From Bacteroides sp. (GTDB taxonomy: Bacteria; Bacteroidota; Bacteroidia; Bacteroidales; Muribaculaceae): a stretch of DNA of 64,000 nucleotides. The notes under the pieces were generated by a model. It did no database searches, was not told where the DNA came from, and saw nothing but the letters and a program-made list of their open reading frames with translations. Shown piece after piece: positions 42,039-50,675 of this stretch (its first letter is position 1; every line of letters begins with the position of its first letter). Location: NCBI GenBank assembly GCA_014802445.1, contig JAAVCF010000022.1, positions 1-64,000 of the forward strand, written 5' to 3'. The position numbers were made by a program, and so were the translations under genes.

Positions 42039-43058
42039 TCAGAAGCCGGAGGTGATGAGCTCTACGGCAAAGTCAAGCATGGTGTCATGACCGGCCAGAG
42101 CGGACTCGGGGTCGAGGTTGACGGCACACCCCGGCGAGGGGTCGATGCCCTGCTCGGTGGTGAGTCCACGAGCGTCAAGCACCGAGCATGCCGAGAATCT
42201 CACTCCCCAGCCGTTAGGCAGCTCGGAGTTAAACGGCATTCCGGAACCGCCGCCGGTGCGCGCTCCCACAATCTTCACCTGCGGCAGATATTGCATCACT
42301 GACACAAAGTTATTGGCCGCGCTGAATGTGGAACGGTTGGTGAGGATAACCACCGGCTTGGCCCAGCGCTGACGCCCTTGGGCTGCGGGGTTATACGTGT
42401 AAGGGAACGGTTCCGAAAAGTCATTGTGGCCCGGACCTGTCTTGTGGCAGATGTAGCCGGCAAGGGTGGGCTCGCTGATGAAGCGGGCCACGAGGGTTTC
42501 CACATTGGTCATCGAGCCCCCGCCATTGTCACGTATGTCAATGATGAGTCCCGAGGCTGTAGCGCAGTAGGCCAGAATGTTGTCCAGATTCCCCTCGCCG
42601 ATGGTGTAGGAGAACGATGGATAGCGCATGTAGCCCACGTTTTGCGGCAGAATCCCGTAGTCAATCCCGCCGGTGGTGATATAATTGAAGTTGAAATAGC
42701 TCTGCTCAATGAGGCGCTCGCTGAAGTTCTGGGGATAGTCGCTCCACCAGGCGCGATAATATGAGGTGGCGAAGCCTGACGATAGGTTGGTGTGGCCGTC
42801 GCGCAGCTCGTCAAGCATTTCGGCACACACGTTGAACAGCTCCTCGCGGGTCATGGCGTCGGATATGCGCGGCGCGTAGCGGTCATGCACCTGCTGCCAG
42901 TCCACACCCTTCTCCTCGAAGAAGCAATAATGCTCGTCAAGGATGGTCCAAAGCATCTCGAAGTTTCCCGTGGGGGTGTCAGGTTGCTCAGGCATGTCAT
43001 GACATCCTGAAAGCAGCAGGGCCGCTGCAAAGGCTATTATGAGGGTCAGGCGTTTCAT
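42039..43058 (-). CDS. S41-family C-terminal-processing peptidase, lipoprotein
   Basis: LLLSGCHD lipobox; LIIDIRDNGGGSMTNVETL, ILTNRSTFSAANNFV. Confidence 0.88.
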   Translation of the reverse strand: MKRLTLIIAFAAALLLSGCHDMPEQPDTPTGNFEMLWTILDEHYCFFEEKGVDWQQVHDRYAPRISDAMTREELFNVCAEMLDELRDGHTNLSSGFATSYYRAWWSDYPQNFSERLIEQSYFNFNYITTGGIDYGILPQNVGYMRYPSFSYTIGEGNLDNILAYCATASGLIIDIRDNGGGSMTNVETLVARFISEPTLAGYICHKTGPGHNDFSEPFPYTYNPAAQGRQRWAKPVVILTNRSTFSAANNFVSVMQYLPQVKIVGARTGGGSGMPFNSELPNGWGVRFSACSVLDARGLTTEQGIDPSPGCAVNLDPESALAGHDTMLDFAVELITSGF

Positions 43059-43062
43059 GGGG

Positions 43063-43914
43063 TCAATAATATGCTGAGATGATGCGGGTTTCAGGGGTGG
43101 GAGTGTGGACCGGCGAGAGGCTGAGCCATTCGCCCGACACACCGATTACCAGCGCGTGGGTGAAGCTGCGGGTCACAATGTTGTTGACCTTGCTGCTGAT
43201 GATGCGGCCTGAGTAGCCCAGGCGCAGGGCGGTGGCTCCGAAGCGGAGGTCGGCTGTCACGAGGTTACTCATGGCGAAGCGGTTGCCAAACCATGCGCAG
43301 TGGGCCAGATTGCTGTGGTTGCCCAGCGAAATCTCGTAGTAGAGCTCGCCATAGTCGGGCGAGAAAAACGCGCCGATGACAGGGAGTGCCGGCTGATAGC
43401 GCAGCGTCACCGGCAGGCGCCCCAGGCGGGTTGACCATGTGGCCATGGCTGTCAGTCCCACGGTCCATGCCGCGCGGGCGCTCACGGGATTGTTGCCGTT
43501 GCGCGACAGAATCAGCGCACCCGCATCAAGCTCAGTGATGCCGCCGGCGGCCACGCGCAGCCCACTGACCGCGGGGATTGCGAAGCGGCGCATCATGCTC
43601 CATGAGTCCCGCAGCGAGGCACCGGTCATGGAGGCATTTCGGGCGGGATTGTCCGTGCGGTCCACAGCGGCCCCTATGTCGAGGCGCATCACCCATCGCT
43701 CGGGATCAAACCGCATGGCCTGAAAGCGTTCATAGTTAAAGCCGGCATGCCAGCCGGAGTAGTGGAGCGGGGAGAGATAGGTGTCGGCCTCATGTGCCGA
43801 ACCGATTTCAACGGTCCAAGCGCTCGTGACCGGGCGCAGCGGCCGGTCTGAGTCGGCGCCGGCGGCGGTCAGCGAGGCCACAAAGGCAACTAACAGAGCG
43901 ATGGCGGCGCGCAT
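43063..43914 (-). CDS. DUF3316-like outer-membrane-type protein
   Basis: 283 aa, signal peptide, beta-rich; adjacent to the topoisomerase gene. Confidence 0.6.
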   Translation of the reverse strand: MRAAIALLVAFVASLTAAGADSDRPLRPVTSAWTVEIGSAHEADTYLSPLHYSGWHAGFNYERFQAMRFDPERWVMRLDIGAAVDRTDNPARNASMTGASLRDSWSMMRRFAIPAVSGLRVAAGGITELDAGALILSRNGNNPVSARAAWTVGLTAMATWSTRLGRLPVTLRYQPALPVIGAFFSPDYGELYYEISLGNHSNLAHCAWFGNRFAMSNLVTADLRFGATALRLGYSGRIISSKVNNIVTRSFTHALVIGVSGEWLSLSPVHTPTPETRIISAYY

Positions 43915-43916
43915 GG

Positions 43917-46649
43917 TCAGAAAATTCGCTGTTGGCCGGTGAGCTCGTCGCGCACCTCGTCGTCACTGCGCTCCTCAATCTCCTCTATGTTGTCGGGCTG
44001 ATCATCGGTCTGATCATCGGCGTCAGGGGCAATATCCTCCTCCTGAGGGTCAATTTCCAGCGGCTCAAGCTCCTTCACTTCGCCCAGCTCAAACGTGGTG
44101 AGGCGTTTGCCCTTGGCCTTGAAGCTCTTGACGGCGATAAATTCCGATGCCACAATCTCCATTGCGGGGCGGAAGGCATCGTTGCCGCCGAAGGTCACCT
44201 CGAAGCGCGCTCCGGGAGCGTCGCTCAGGGCAATGAGGGATGACTTTTCATTGTCGCCCAACCAGCGCTGACGCTTTGCCGACGGCTCAAACGTGAAGCG
44301 CTTGATGTAGGGGTAGCCCTGGTCGGCATCGTTGAGGATGGCCGTCCACACTGTGCCGGGGCGGAACTTCTCGATGCGGAGAATGTTGTCCTCATAATGG
44401 TTGGCGGCGTCAAACGTCGAGGTGTAATACTCGCCGTTCTTGAGCACCACCAGCACCAGGTCAGTGCCTCCGAACTCGCCCAGATACTCGCCGCGGCCCT
44501 CATAGTTGAGGCGCAGCACATCGGGGTCAAACCACACCTCGCGTCCGCCGAGCGTCGACACGCCCTTGCGCTTGAGCGAGATGCGGGCCACCTCATTCTT
44601 CGTCACCAGATTGCCCATTGCGCCGCGCCCCTTGATGGCCAGGGCGCTGAAGTCAACCTCAATCTGGAGCTTGTTGAGGCGCGGGCGCGGCTTGAGGGTC
44701 ACGTTGACGGTCTCGGCCTCGCCGTTGGGGTTGCAGGTGAACCAGGCCACACGTGTGCCCGGCTCGCCCGGTGTGAGGTTATATTCACGGTCACGGGTCA
44801 CTCCCGTCACCTTGAAGCGCTTCATATAGAACGCGCCGCCGCGGCCGTTCTGATAGATGGTGTTGTAGACGGTGCGCTCGTCGCGCTGCTTGAACACGCC
44901 CACAAATATCACGTTCTTGCCCACAAAGAGCTTCTCCTGAATGCGCACCACCTTGTAGCGGCCGTCGCGGTAAAAGAGGATAACGTCGTCGATTGATGAG
45001 CAGGGCCCCACAATCTCCGTCTTGTCGTCCTTCTTCAGCGCCGTGCCGATGAAGCCCTCCTCGCGGTTAAACATCAGCTTCTCGTTGGCCTCGGCCACTG
45101 ATGCCGCCTGAATATTGTCGAAGGCGCGGATTACCGTGCGGCGCGGATACTCGGCACCATACTTCTTCTTCAAGCGCAGGAACCAGTTGATGGTGTAGTC
45201 AGTGATGTGAGCCAGATGGCCCTCAATCTCCTCGATGCGGCCGCGCAGGGATGCCATGAGCTCCTCATTCTTGTCGACATTGAAGCGCAGAATCCGGCCC
45301 ATCTTGATTTCATAGAGGCGGTCAATGTCCTCATCGGTCACCTCGCGGATAAACTGAGGAGTGAAGGGTTGCAGGCGCTTGTGGATGTGGCGGGTGGCCT
45401 CCTCTTTGCTCTTGCTCTGCTCATACTCCTTGTCCTTGTAGATGCGCTCCTCAATGAAAATCTGCTCCAGCGAAGCGAAGAAGAGCTGTTCACGCAGCTC
45501 ATCGCGCTGAATCTCCAGCTCGCGGCACAGGATGGCGCGGGTGCTGTCAACATTGTGGCGGAGCACATCGCTCACCCCCACAAAGTGAGGCTTCTTGTTG
45601 GAGATGACGCAGCAGTTGGGCGACACCGACACCTCGCAGTCAGTGAAGGCATAGAGCGCGTCGATGGTCTTGTCGCTTGACGTTCCGGCAAGCAGGTGAA
45701 CCAGGATGCGGGCCGTGTGTGAGGTGTTGTCGTCAACCTTGCGAATCTTTATTTTTCCGCTTTCGAAAGCCTTGAGGATGGAGTCAATGATGGTGCCGGT
45801 GGTTTTGCCGTAAGGAATCTCGGTGATGGCCAGGGTCTTATTGTCAACCTTCTCGATTTTGGCTCGGATTCTCACCGCACCGCCGCGCTGCCCATCGTTG
45901 TAGCGCGACACGTCAATGAATCCGCCGGTCACGAAGTCGGGGTAGAGCGTAAACTCCTCGCCGCGCAGATAAGCCACGGCGGCGTCAATAATCTCATTGA
46001 AATTGTGGGGCAGAATCTTTGACGACAAACCCACGGCAATGCCCTCCACGCCCTGAGCCAGCAGCAGAGGGAACTTTGAGGGGAGTGACACCGGCTCACG
46101 CTTGCGCCCGTCATAGCTCAGGGTCCATTCTGTCACCTTGGGACTGTAGAGCACATCGAGGGCAAACTGCGACAGGCGCGCCTCGATGTAACGGCCTGCA
46201 GCCGCCGAAGCTCCTGTGAGCACATTGCCCCAGTTACCCTGCGTCTCCACCAGCAGGTCCTTCTGACCGAGCTGCACCAGCGCCTCATAGATCGACGCGT
46301 CGCCGTGGGGGTGATACTGCATCGTGTTGCCCACAATGTTGGCCACCTTGTTGAAGCGCCCGTCGTCAAGCGTGTGCATGGAGTGGAGGATTCGTCGCTG
46401 CACAGGTTTCAGACCATCGTCCACGCCTGGTACGGCACGCTCCAGAATCACGTAAGAAGCATATTCAAGAAACCAGCTCTGATACATGCCCTTGAGCTGA
46501 TGACGCACCACATCGGGGCTCGCTGCAGGGTCAACGGCCAGAGAGTCAGGGAGCGATGAGCGTTGGGGGGTGTCGGAGTCAGGAGCGGGGATGGGAGAGT
46601 TATCCTCAGGCGTTTCGTCAGGATTGATATGCTGGTTATCTTCGGTCAT
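43917..46649 (-). CDS. Type IIA topoisomerase subunit A (ParC/GyrA-like)
   Basis: 910 aa; SWFLEYASYVILERAVPGVDDGLKPVQRRILHSM, YHPHGDASIYEALVQLGQ. Confidence 0.92.
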   Translation of the reverse strand: MTEDNQHINPDETPEDNSPIPAPDSDTPQRSSLPDSLAVDPAASPDVVRHQLKGMYQSWFLEYASYVILERAVPGVDDGLKPVQRRILHSMHTLDDGRFNKVANIVGNTMQYHPHGDASIYEALVQLGQKDLLVETQGNWGNVLTGASAAAGRYIEARLSQFALDVLYSPKVTEWTLSYDGRKREPVSLPSKFPLLLAQGVEGIAVGLSSKILPHNFNEIIDAAVAYLRGEEFTLYPDFVTGGFIDVSRYNDGQRGGAVRIRAKIEKVDNKTLAITEIPYGKTTGTIIDSILKAFESGKIKIRKVDDNTSHTARILVHLLAGTSSDKTIDALYAFTDCEVSVSPNCCVISNKKPHFVGVSDVLRHNVDSTRAILCRELEIQRDELREQLFFASLEQIFIEERIYKDKEYEQSKSKEEATRHIHKRLQPFTPQFIREVTDEDIDRLYEIKMGRILRFNVDKNEELMASLRGRIEEIEGHLAHITDYTINWFLRLKKKYGAEYPRRTVIRAFDNIQAASVAEANEKLMFNREEGFIGTALKKDDKTEIVGPCSSIDDVILFYRDGRYKVVRIQEKLFVGKNVIFVGVFKQRDERTVYNTIYQNGRGGAFYMKRFKVTGVTRDREYNLTPGEPGTRVAWFTCNPNGEAETVNVTLKPRPRLNKLQIEVDFSALAIKGRGAMGNLVTKNEVARISLKRKGVSTLGGREVWFDPDVLRLNYEGRGEYLGEFGGTDLVLVVLKNGEYYTSTFDAANHYEDNILRIEKFRPGTVWTAILNDADQGYPYIKRFTFEPSAKRQRWLGDNEKSSLIALSDAPGARFEVTFGGNDAFRPAMEIVASEFIAVKSFKAKGKRLTTFELGEVKELEPLEIDPQEEDIAPDADDQTDDQPDNIEEIEERSDDEVRDELTGQQRIF

Positions 46650-46726
46650 GATTGATAGATTAATGGCGTGGTGACCAACAAAATTAGCAAAAAATGCTTA
46701 ACCAAGTAGGGTTATCGTGCTGAAAA

Positions 46727-46764
46727 AATAAAAAAGAGCGCCCGGTGAAGAAAATCACCGGGCG
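46727..46764 (-). terminator. Terminator downstream of tRNA-Met (minus strand)
   Basis: cgcccggtga-agaaaa-tcaccgggcg with an A-tract on the plus strand (T-tract on minus). Confidence 0.75.
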
Positions 46765-46774
46765 ATTGAGCGAG

Positions 46775-46848
46775 TAGCGGGACCGAGAATTGAACTCGGG
46801 ACCTCCGGGTTATGAATCCGACGCTCTAACCAACTGAGCTATCCCGCC
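46775..46848 (-). tRNA. tRNA-Met (CAU)
   Basis: Minus strand ggcgggatagctcagttggttagagcgtcggattcataacccggaggtcccgagttcaattctcggtcccgct. Confidence 0.93.
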
Positions 46849-47023
46849 ATTGGAGGTTTGCGAGTGCAAAGGTAATGCCTTTCCCGTCAACCACCAAATT
46901 TTTTCCAAATTTTTTTCAAATAAATTGCTCCGCCCCTCCGCCACCGTATTGTCCAAGAGGACCGAAAAAGCTATGACAGGCAGAGGAACCAAGAGTGCTA
47001 CATGTGGAAAATAGATAACCGCA

Positions 47024-47896
47024 TTAAAAATGCAGGTCTTTACCATATTCAGCCACAGGTTCTTTGACGCAACCTGTTGGTGAAGCAAATGATAGGTCCC
47101 GTAATCTGTTAATATAAGAAGAGCGGATTGCTTTGTTGTTAATTTCTAATCGGCGCGCTTTTGAAAGTGAAGCAAACTCGGATGCCTGTTCAATCCCTAA
47201 AAAACGTCTGTTGCATAAATTTGCTGCGATGCCTGTTGTTGAAGAACCTGCGAAAGGATCAAGAATCCAATCGTGTTCGTCAGTGCTGGCGAGTATAATA
47301 CGGGTCAGGAGTGCCAATGGTTTTTGCGTAGGATGTTTGCCGCATGATTTCTCCCAACGGCCAATTGCCGGAAGACGCCATACATCAGTCATCTGTTTCC
47401 CTTCATTTATAGCCTTCATAAGCTCATAATTATACTTATGAGGTACTTTTGGATGCTTTCGCGCCCACACTATAAACTCTGTTGAGAAGGTAAAGAACCG
47501 ACAAGATATGTTTGGCGGAGGATTAGTTTTCGCCCAAGTGATAACATTTAGGATTTTATAGCCAAGCTCTGTAAGTAAATTGGCTATAGAAAAAATATTA
47601 TGATGCGTACCGGAAATCCAGATTGTGCCATTTTCCTTGAGTTTATCCCGACATAGCGTCAACCATTTACGATTATATTCCATGATTGATTCCGGCGTCC
47701 CACCTTTGTCCCAATCGCCTTTATCTACACAAACTATTTTACCAGCCTGATAACTAATCCCTCCATTGGAAAGAAAATAAGGCGGGTCTGCGAAGATCAT
47801 GTCAAATTTGAAATCAAACTGCGGAAGCACATCAAAGCAGTCGCCATGTACAATGGTGAAAGCCCGGTCGTCTGATTTATAGAATGGAGTTATCAT
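47024..47896 (-). CDS. DpnA-like N6-adenine DNA methyltransferase
   Basis: MIFADPPYFLSNGGISYQAGKIVCVDKGDWDK, ISGTHHNIFSIA, KHPTQKPLALLTRIILAS, LDPFAGSSTTGI. Confidence 0.9.
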   Translation of the reverse strand: MITPFYKSDDRAFTIVHGDCFDVLPQFDFKFDMIFADPPYFLSNGGISYQAGKIVCVDKGDWDKGGTPESIMEYNRKWLTLCRDKLKENGTIWISGTHHNIFSIANLLTELGYKILNVITWAKTNPPPNISCRFFTFSTEFIVWARKHPKVPHKYNYELMKAINEGKQMTDVWRLPAIGRWEKSCGKHPTQKPLALLTRIILASTDEHDWILDPFAGSSTTGIAANLCNRRFLGIEQASEFASLSKARRLEINNKAIRSSYINRLRDLSFASPTGCVKEPVAEYGKDLHF

Positions 47897-48597
47897 CCCT
47901 TAATGGCAGATAAATCCAGATTCGGAATTATTTGTGTATTAGTATAATTTTTCTTGTAGTAGAAAGCTCGTCTTCGCGCACGTGTTTTTCCTCCTTTTCC
48001 GTCAGGTGCATCCGTTGTGTCTTGGTTGTTAGCACCTTTGGTCTTTGGCTCGAGATATGTCCCCATGCTACATGAAAGTTTATCTGCATCGCCGCGGATA
48101 ATATAGGATTGGATCTCTTCCCAATCTGTCCGAAACACGCCATTTTGTACGTCGGATGGATGATCAAGAAAATAATCAACAATTACATAATCATCTTGCT
48201 GTTTGCGTACACCATTCTCCTTAGCAAGATAAACAACCCAAAAAGTTAAATTAATCTTACTTCGTATTTTGGCCGTTTCCCAAGTCTCTTTGGCAACTTC
48301 ACAATAGTTAATCATCTGAATGGCTGTCGGTTCTTTTGCCTTAATAGACCCATTTTTATTCTTCTGCAAAGGCAATATCTTAATCTCACAGCCAATCTGG
48401 GGTATATCAGCTTCATCCCTATTGTTATTTTCTAAGCCGAGTAAATTCTCGACAATTAATCCTGCTGCACCCTTCTTCATTTTACACTTATCACCAATAA
48501 ACAGAGATTCTTTTAGCTGTCCTATTGTTTTCCCCTTTGCATTGGTAACTATATCAAAAAGAGGAGTAAGAATCTCTATAACTTTACTACTGATCAT
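47893..48597 (-). CDS. MutH/Sau3AI-like restriction endonuclease
   Basis: KGAAGLIVENLLGLENNNRDEADIPQIGCEIKILPLQ (MutH-family pattern with ExK); 234 aa. Confidence 0.8.
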   Translation of the reverse strand: MISSKVIEILTPLFDIVTNAKGKTIGQLKESLFIGDKCKMKKGAAGLIVENLLGLENNNRDEADIPQIGCEIKILPLQKNKNGSIKAKEPTAIQMINYCEVAKETWETAKIRSKINLTFWVVYLAKENGVRKQQDDYVIVDYFLDHPSDVQNGVFRTDWEEIQSYIIRGDADKLSCSMGTYLEPKTKGANNQDTTDAPDGKGGKTRARRRAFYYKKNYTNTQIIPNLDLSAIKG

Positions 48598-49418
48598 ATT
48601 TTTACCTTGGATATAAATTCGTTGATATTTGTAAGGTTGTACACACTCGGAATATGAGCAAAAGCTTCTTCAAGTTTATTGCGGGCTGATTCCCAACCGA
48701 TGCCGTCAGTTATCCAAACGAACTCGAAACCGGGAACCGCATTGATTTTCGGTGCAAGTTCCGAATATGACCTGGCAACTTCGTTGAGCTTTGAACCTCC
48801 TCCGGTATAGAAGTTGGCCTCAATCAGATAGGTCAGATCTTTATGTTTGACAACGAAATCAAATCGCTTATTGTCCGCTCCCAATGCCTTGACGATCTCA
48901 GGAAATTCTGTATAATAAACTTCTTGTTCATAGGCGATGCCATGATTGTCGAAGATGTTAGCCACAAGTTCCTCCATGATATGGCCTCCTCTGTTTTTAC
49001 GCGCATTGGAATCCAAACCAACTTCAACTCCGAACACATAGTCCACAAGGTTCTTAATCTGTTTTTTCTGGAAAACTTCTGTAAGTCCAGTGTCGTTCAG
49101 AAACTTCGTTACCTGTGCAGACGATGTGAAGTAGTCGGCGACAAGGAGAATATTTCCATTCTCATCAATGGCTTTCTTTTTGTCTTTTGTGCGCACAGCA
49201 ATGAGAATGTCCAAAACCGAGAATACTCTCGGATTCTCCTCCCATAGGCGCTCTACGGCTTTGGCCATATCCTCTTGTCCTATCAGATAGTTAAGCTGAT
49301 TAAGCTTAATGGATATTGCTTCTACATTCGCCGCAACCTTCGGGAAATCCACATAGTCCTTCAGTGAGAAGTGAGTTTCCTTCAGTGGCTTCATAAAGTC
49401 ATTAAAACGGTCTGCCAT
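48594..49418 (-). CDS. DpnII-like type II restriction endonuclease (GATC specificity inferred)
   Basis: DYVDFPKVAANVEAISIKLNQLNYLIGQEDM..., GLDSNARKNRGGHIMEELVANIF, RFDFVVKHKDLTYLIEANFYTGGGSKLNE. Confidence 0.88.
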   Translation of the reverse strand: MADRFNDFMKPLKETHFSLKDYVDFPKVAANVEAISIKLNQLNYLIGQEDMAKAVERLWEENPRVFSVLDILIAVRTKDKKKAIDENGNILLVADYFTSSAQVTKFLNDTGLTEVFQKKQIKNLVDYVFGVEVGLDSNARKNRGGHIMEELVANIFDNHGIAYEQEVYYTEFPEIVKALGADNKRFDFVVKHKDLTYLIEANFYTGGGSKLNEVARSYSELAPKINAVPGFEFVWITDGIGWESARNKLEEAFAHIPSVYNLTNINEFISKVKI

Positions 49419-49421
49419 ATC

Positions 49422-50369
49422 TTATAAGTCAAAAAGGGTTGATGAAGGACCTTGGAAGTTGTCGTAGTTTCGAATCAATAATTCGGTAAGGCTCCCTCGC
49501 TTGGATGCATTGGCGTTAATGTTTCTTTTTGCGTACACTCGTTCAATGTAAAAATCCTTATAAAGGATGTCAAAGAAATCATCTTTGGAGTTGCGTCCTT
49601 TGCAGTCGGAATTGCTTAGCATGCCTTGATAACCTTGAGAGGATATAGACGAATAAAAGTCCTTTAATCGAATTTGTTCTTTATCGTCAAATCCCTCCTT
49701 TACATAGGAATTGAAACTTGATGTTGCGTCAAGTGGTCTGTAGGGAGGATCGAAATAGAAAAATGTGTACCCCTCAACAAACTCACCAGTTTGAGAAAAA
49801 TCACCATTCAGGATCTCTACTTTCTGCAAAAGTTCGCTATCTGCGATTAATAGGGCTTTATCGCAGATGGTGGGATTAGAGTATCTACCGAAAGGTACAT
49901 TGAAAAAGCCTTTGGAGTTTTCGCGATATAAGCCGTTAAAACAAGTGCGGTTTAAGAAAATCATGAAGGCTGCTTCTTCAATGTCTGTCAGGGATTCTTG
50001 GTTAAATCGAGAACGAATATTTAGAAAAAGCTCTTTTTGCTTCTCAGAATCGTTAGCTGTTCTGAATTTTTCTTGTAATTCTGACAATGCGTTTATCAGA
50101 GCATATGGATTATCCCTGATGATGGTGTATGTCCTAATTAAATGGGGGTTTATGTCGTTTATGATTGCCTTCTTAATGTTGGGATATTTCTGTAGTATAA
50201 AGAAGAGCATTGCACCTCCTCCGACAAAAGGCTCTATGTAGGTTATATCCTTTTCCCTTTCAAAAGATTCCGGAAGAAAGGAATCTAAAGTTGGCAGCAA
50301 TTGGGTTTTGCCACCAGCCCATTTAAGGAAAGGCTTTGCCTTCGTTCTGGAAATAGTCTGTAAAGTCAT
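49422..50369 (-). CDS. Dam/DpnM-like N6-adenine methyltransferase
   Basis: KPFLKWAGGKTQLLPTL, EPFVGGGAMLFFIL, FFYFDPPYRPLDATSSFNSYV. Confidence 0.93.
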   Translation of the reverse strand: MTLQTISRTKAKPFLKWAGGKTQLLPTLDSFLPESFEREKDITYIEPFVGGGAMLFFILQKYPNIKKAIINDINPHLIRTYTIIRDNPYALINALSELQEKFRTANDSEKQKELFLNIRSRFNQESLTDIEEAAFMIFLNRTCFNGLYRENSKGFFNVPFGRYSNPTICDKALLIADSELLQKVEILNGDFSQTGEFVEGYTFFYFDPPYRPLDATSSFNSYVKEGFDDKEQIRLKDFYSSISSQGYQGMLSNSDCKGRNSKDDFFDILYKDFYIERVYAKRNINANASKRGSLTELLIRNYDNFQGPSSTLFDL

Positions 50370-50521
50370 TGTTTACAAGCTAATAGCACCTCAACTACAA
50401 GATAGCAATCTAAGGTGTGGTCTACCTGTAACGACTATTTCGGAGTTGACATTAGGGCATTCCTGCCATTTTTAGGATAAATAGATGACCATCGTTTAAG
50501 ATTATTATCGCTATGATCTTG

Positions 50522-50552
50522 CAAAGATACGAAGAAATGGTGAGTGTGTCAA
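50522..50552 (-). promoter_or_regulatory. Promoter of the R-M operon (TTG-N20-TATCTTTG), minus strand
   Basis: Plus-strand caaagata at 50522-50529 and caa at 50550-50552. Confidence 0.6.
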
Positions 50553-50617
50553 GGCTTTATTCATAGTGGCCTGTTACAAAATGTCATAGTATTCTTTGTT
50601 CAATACTTTTATGGAGG

Positions 50618-50663
50618 GAGGGGGAGAAAAAGTATCTGCAACCGGGGTGGGTTGCAGATACTT
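50618..50663 (-). terminator. Terminator for the 50676-53600 gene
   Basis: Perfect 14-bp stem aagtatctgcaacc/ggttgcagatactt followed by TTTTTCTCC on the minus strand. Confidence 0.85.
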
Positions 50664-50675
50664 GGGGGTGGGGGA

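Noticed and set aside
46775-46849. Classical tRNA-targeted integration of the R-M cassette
   Set aside because: The cassette lies beyond the tRNA 5' end, no integrase and no repeated tRNA 3' fragment seen.
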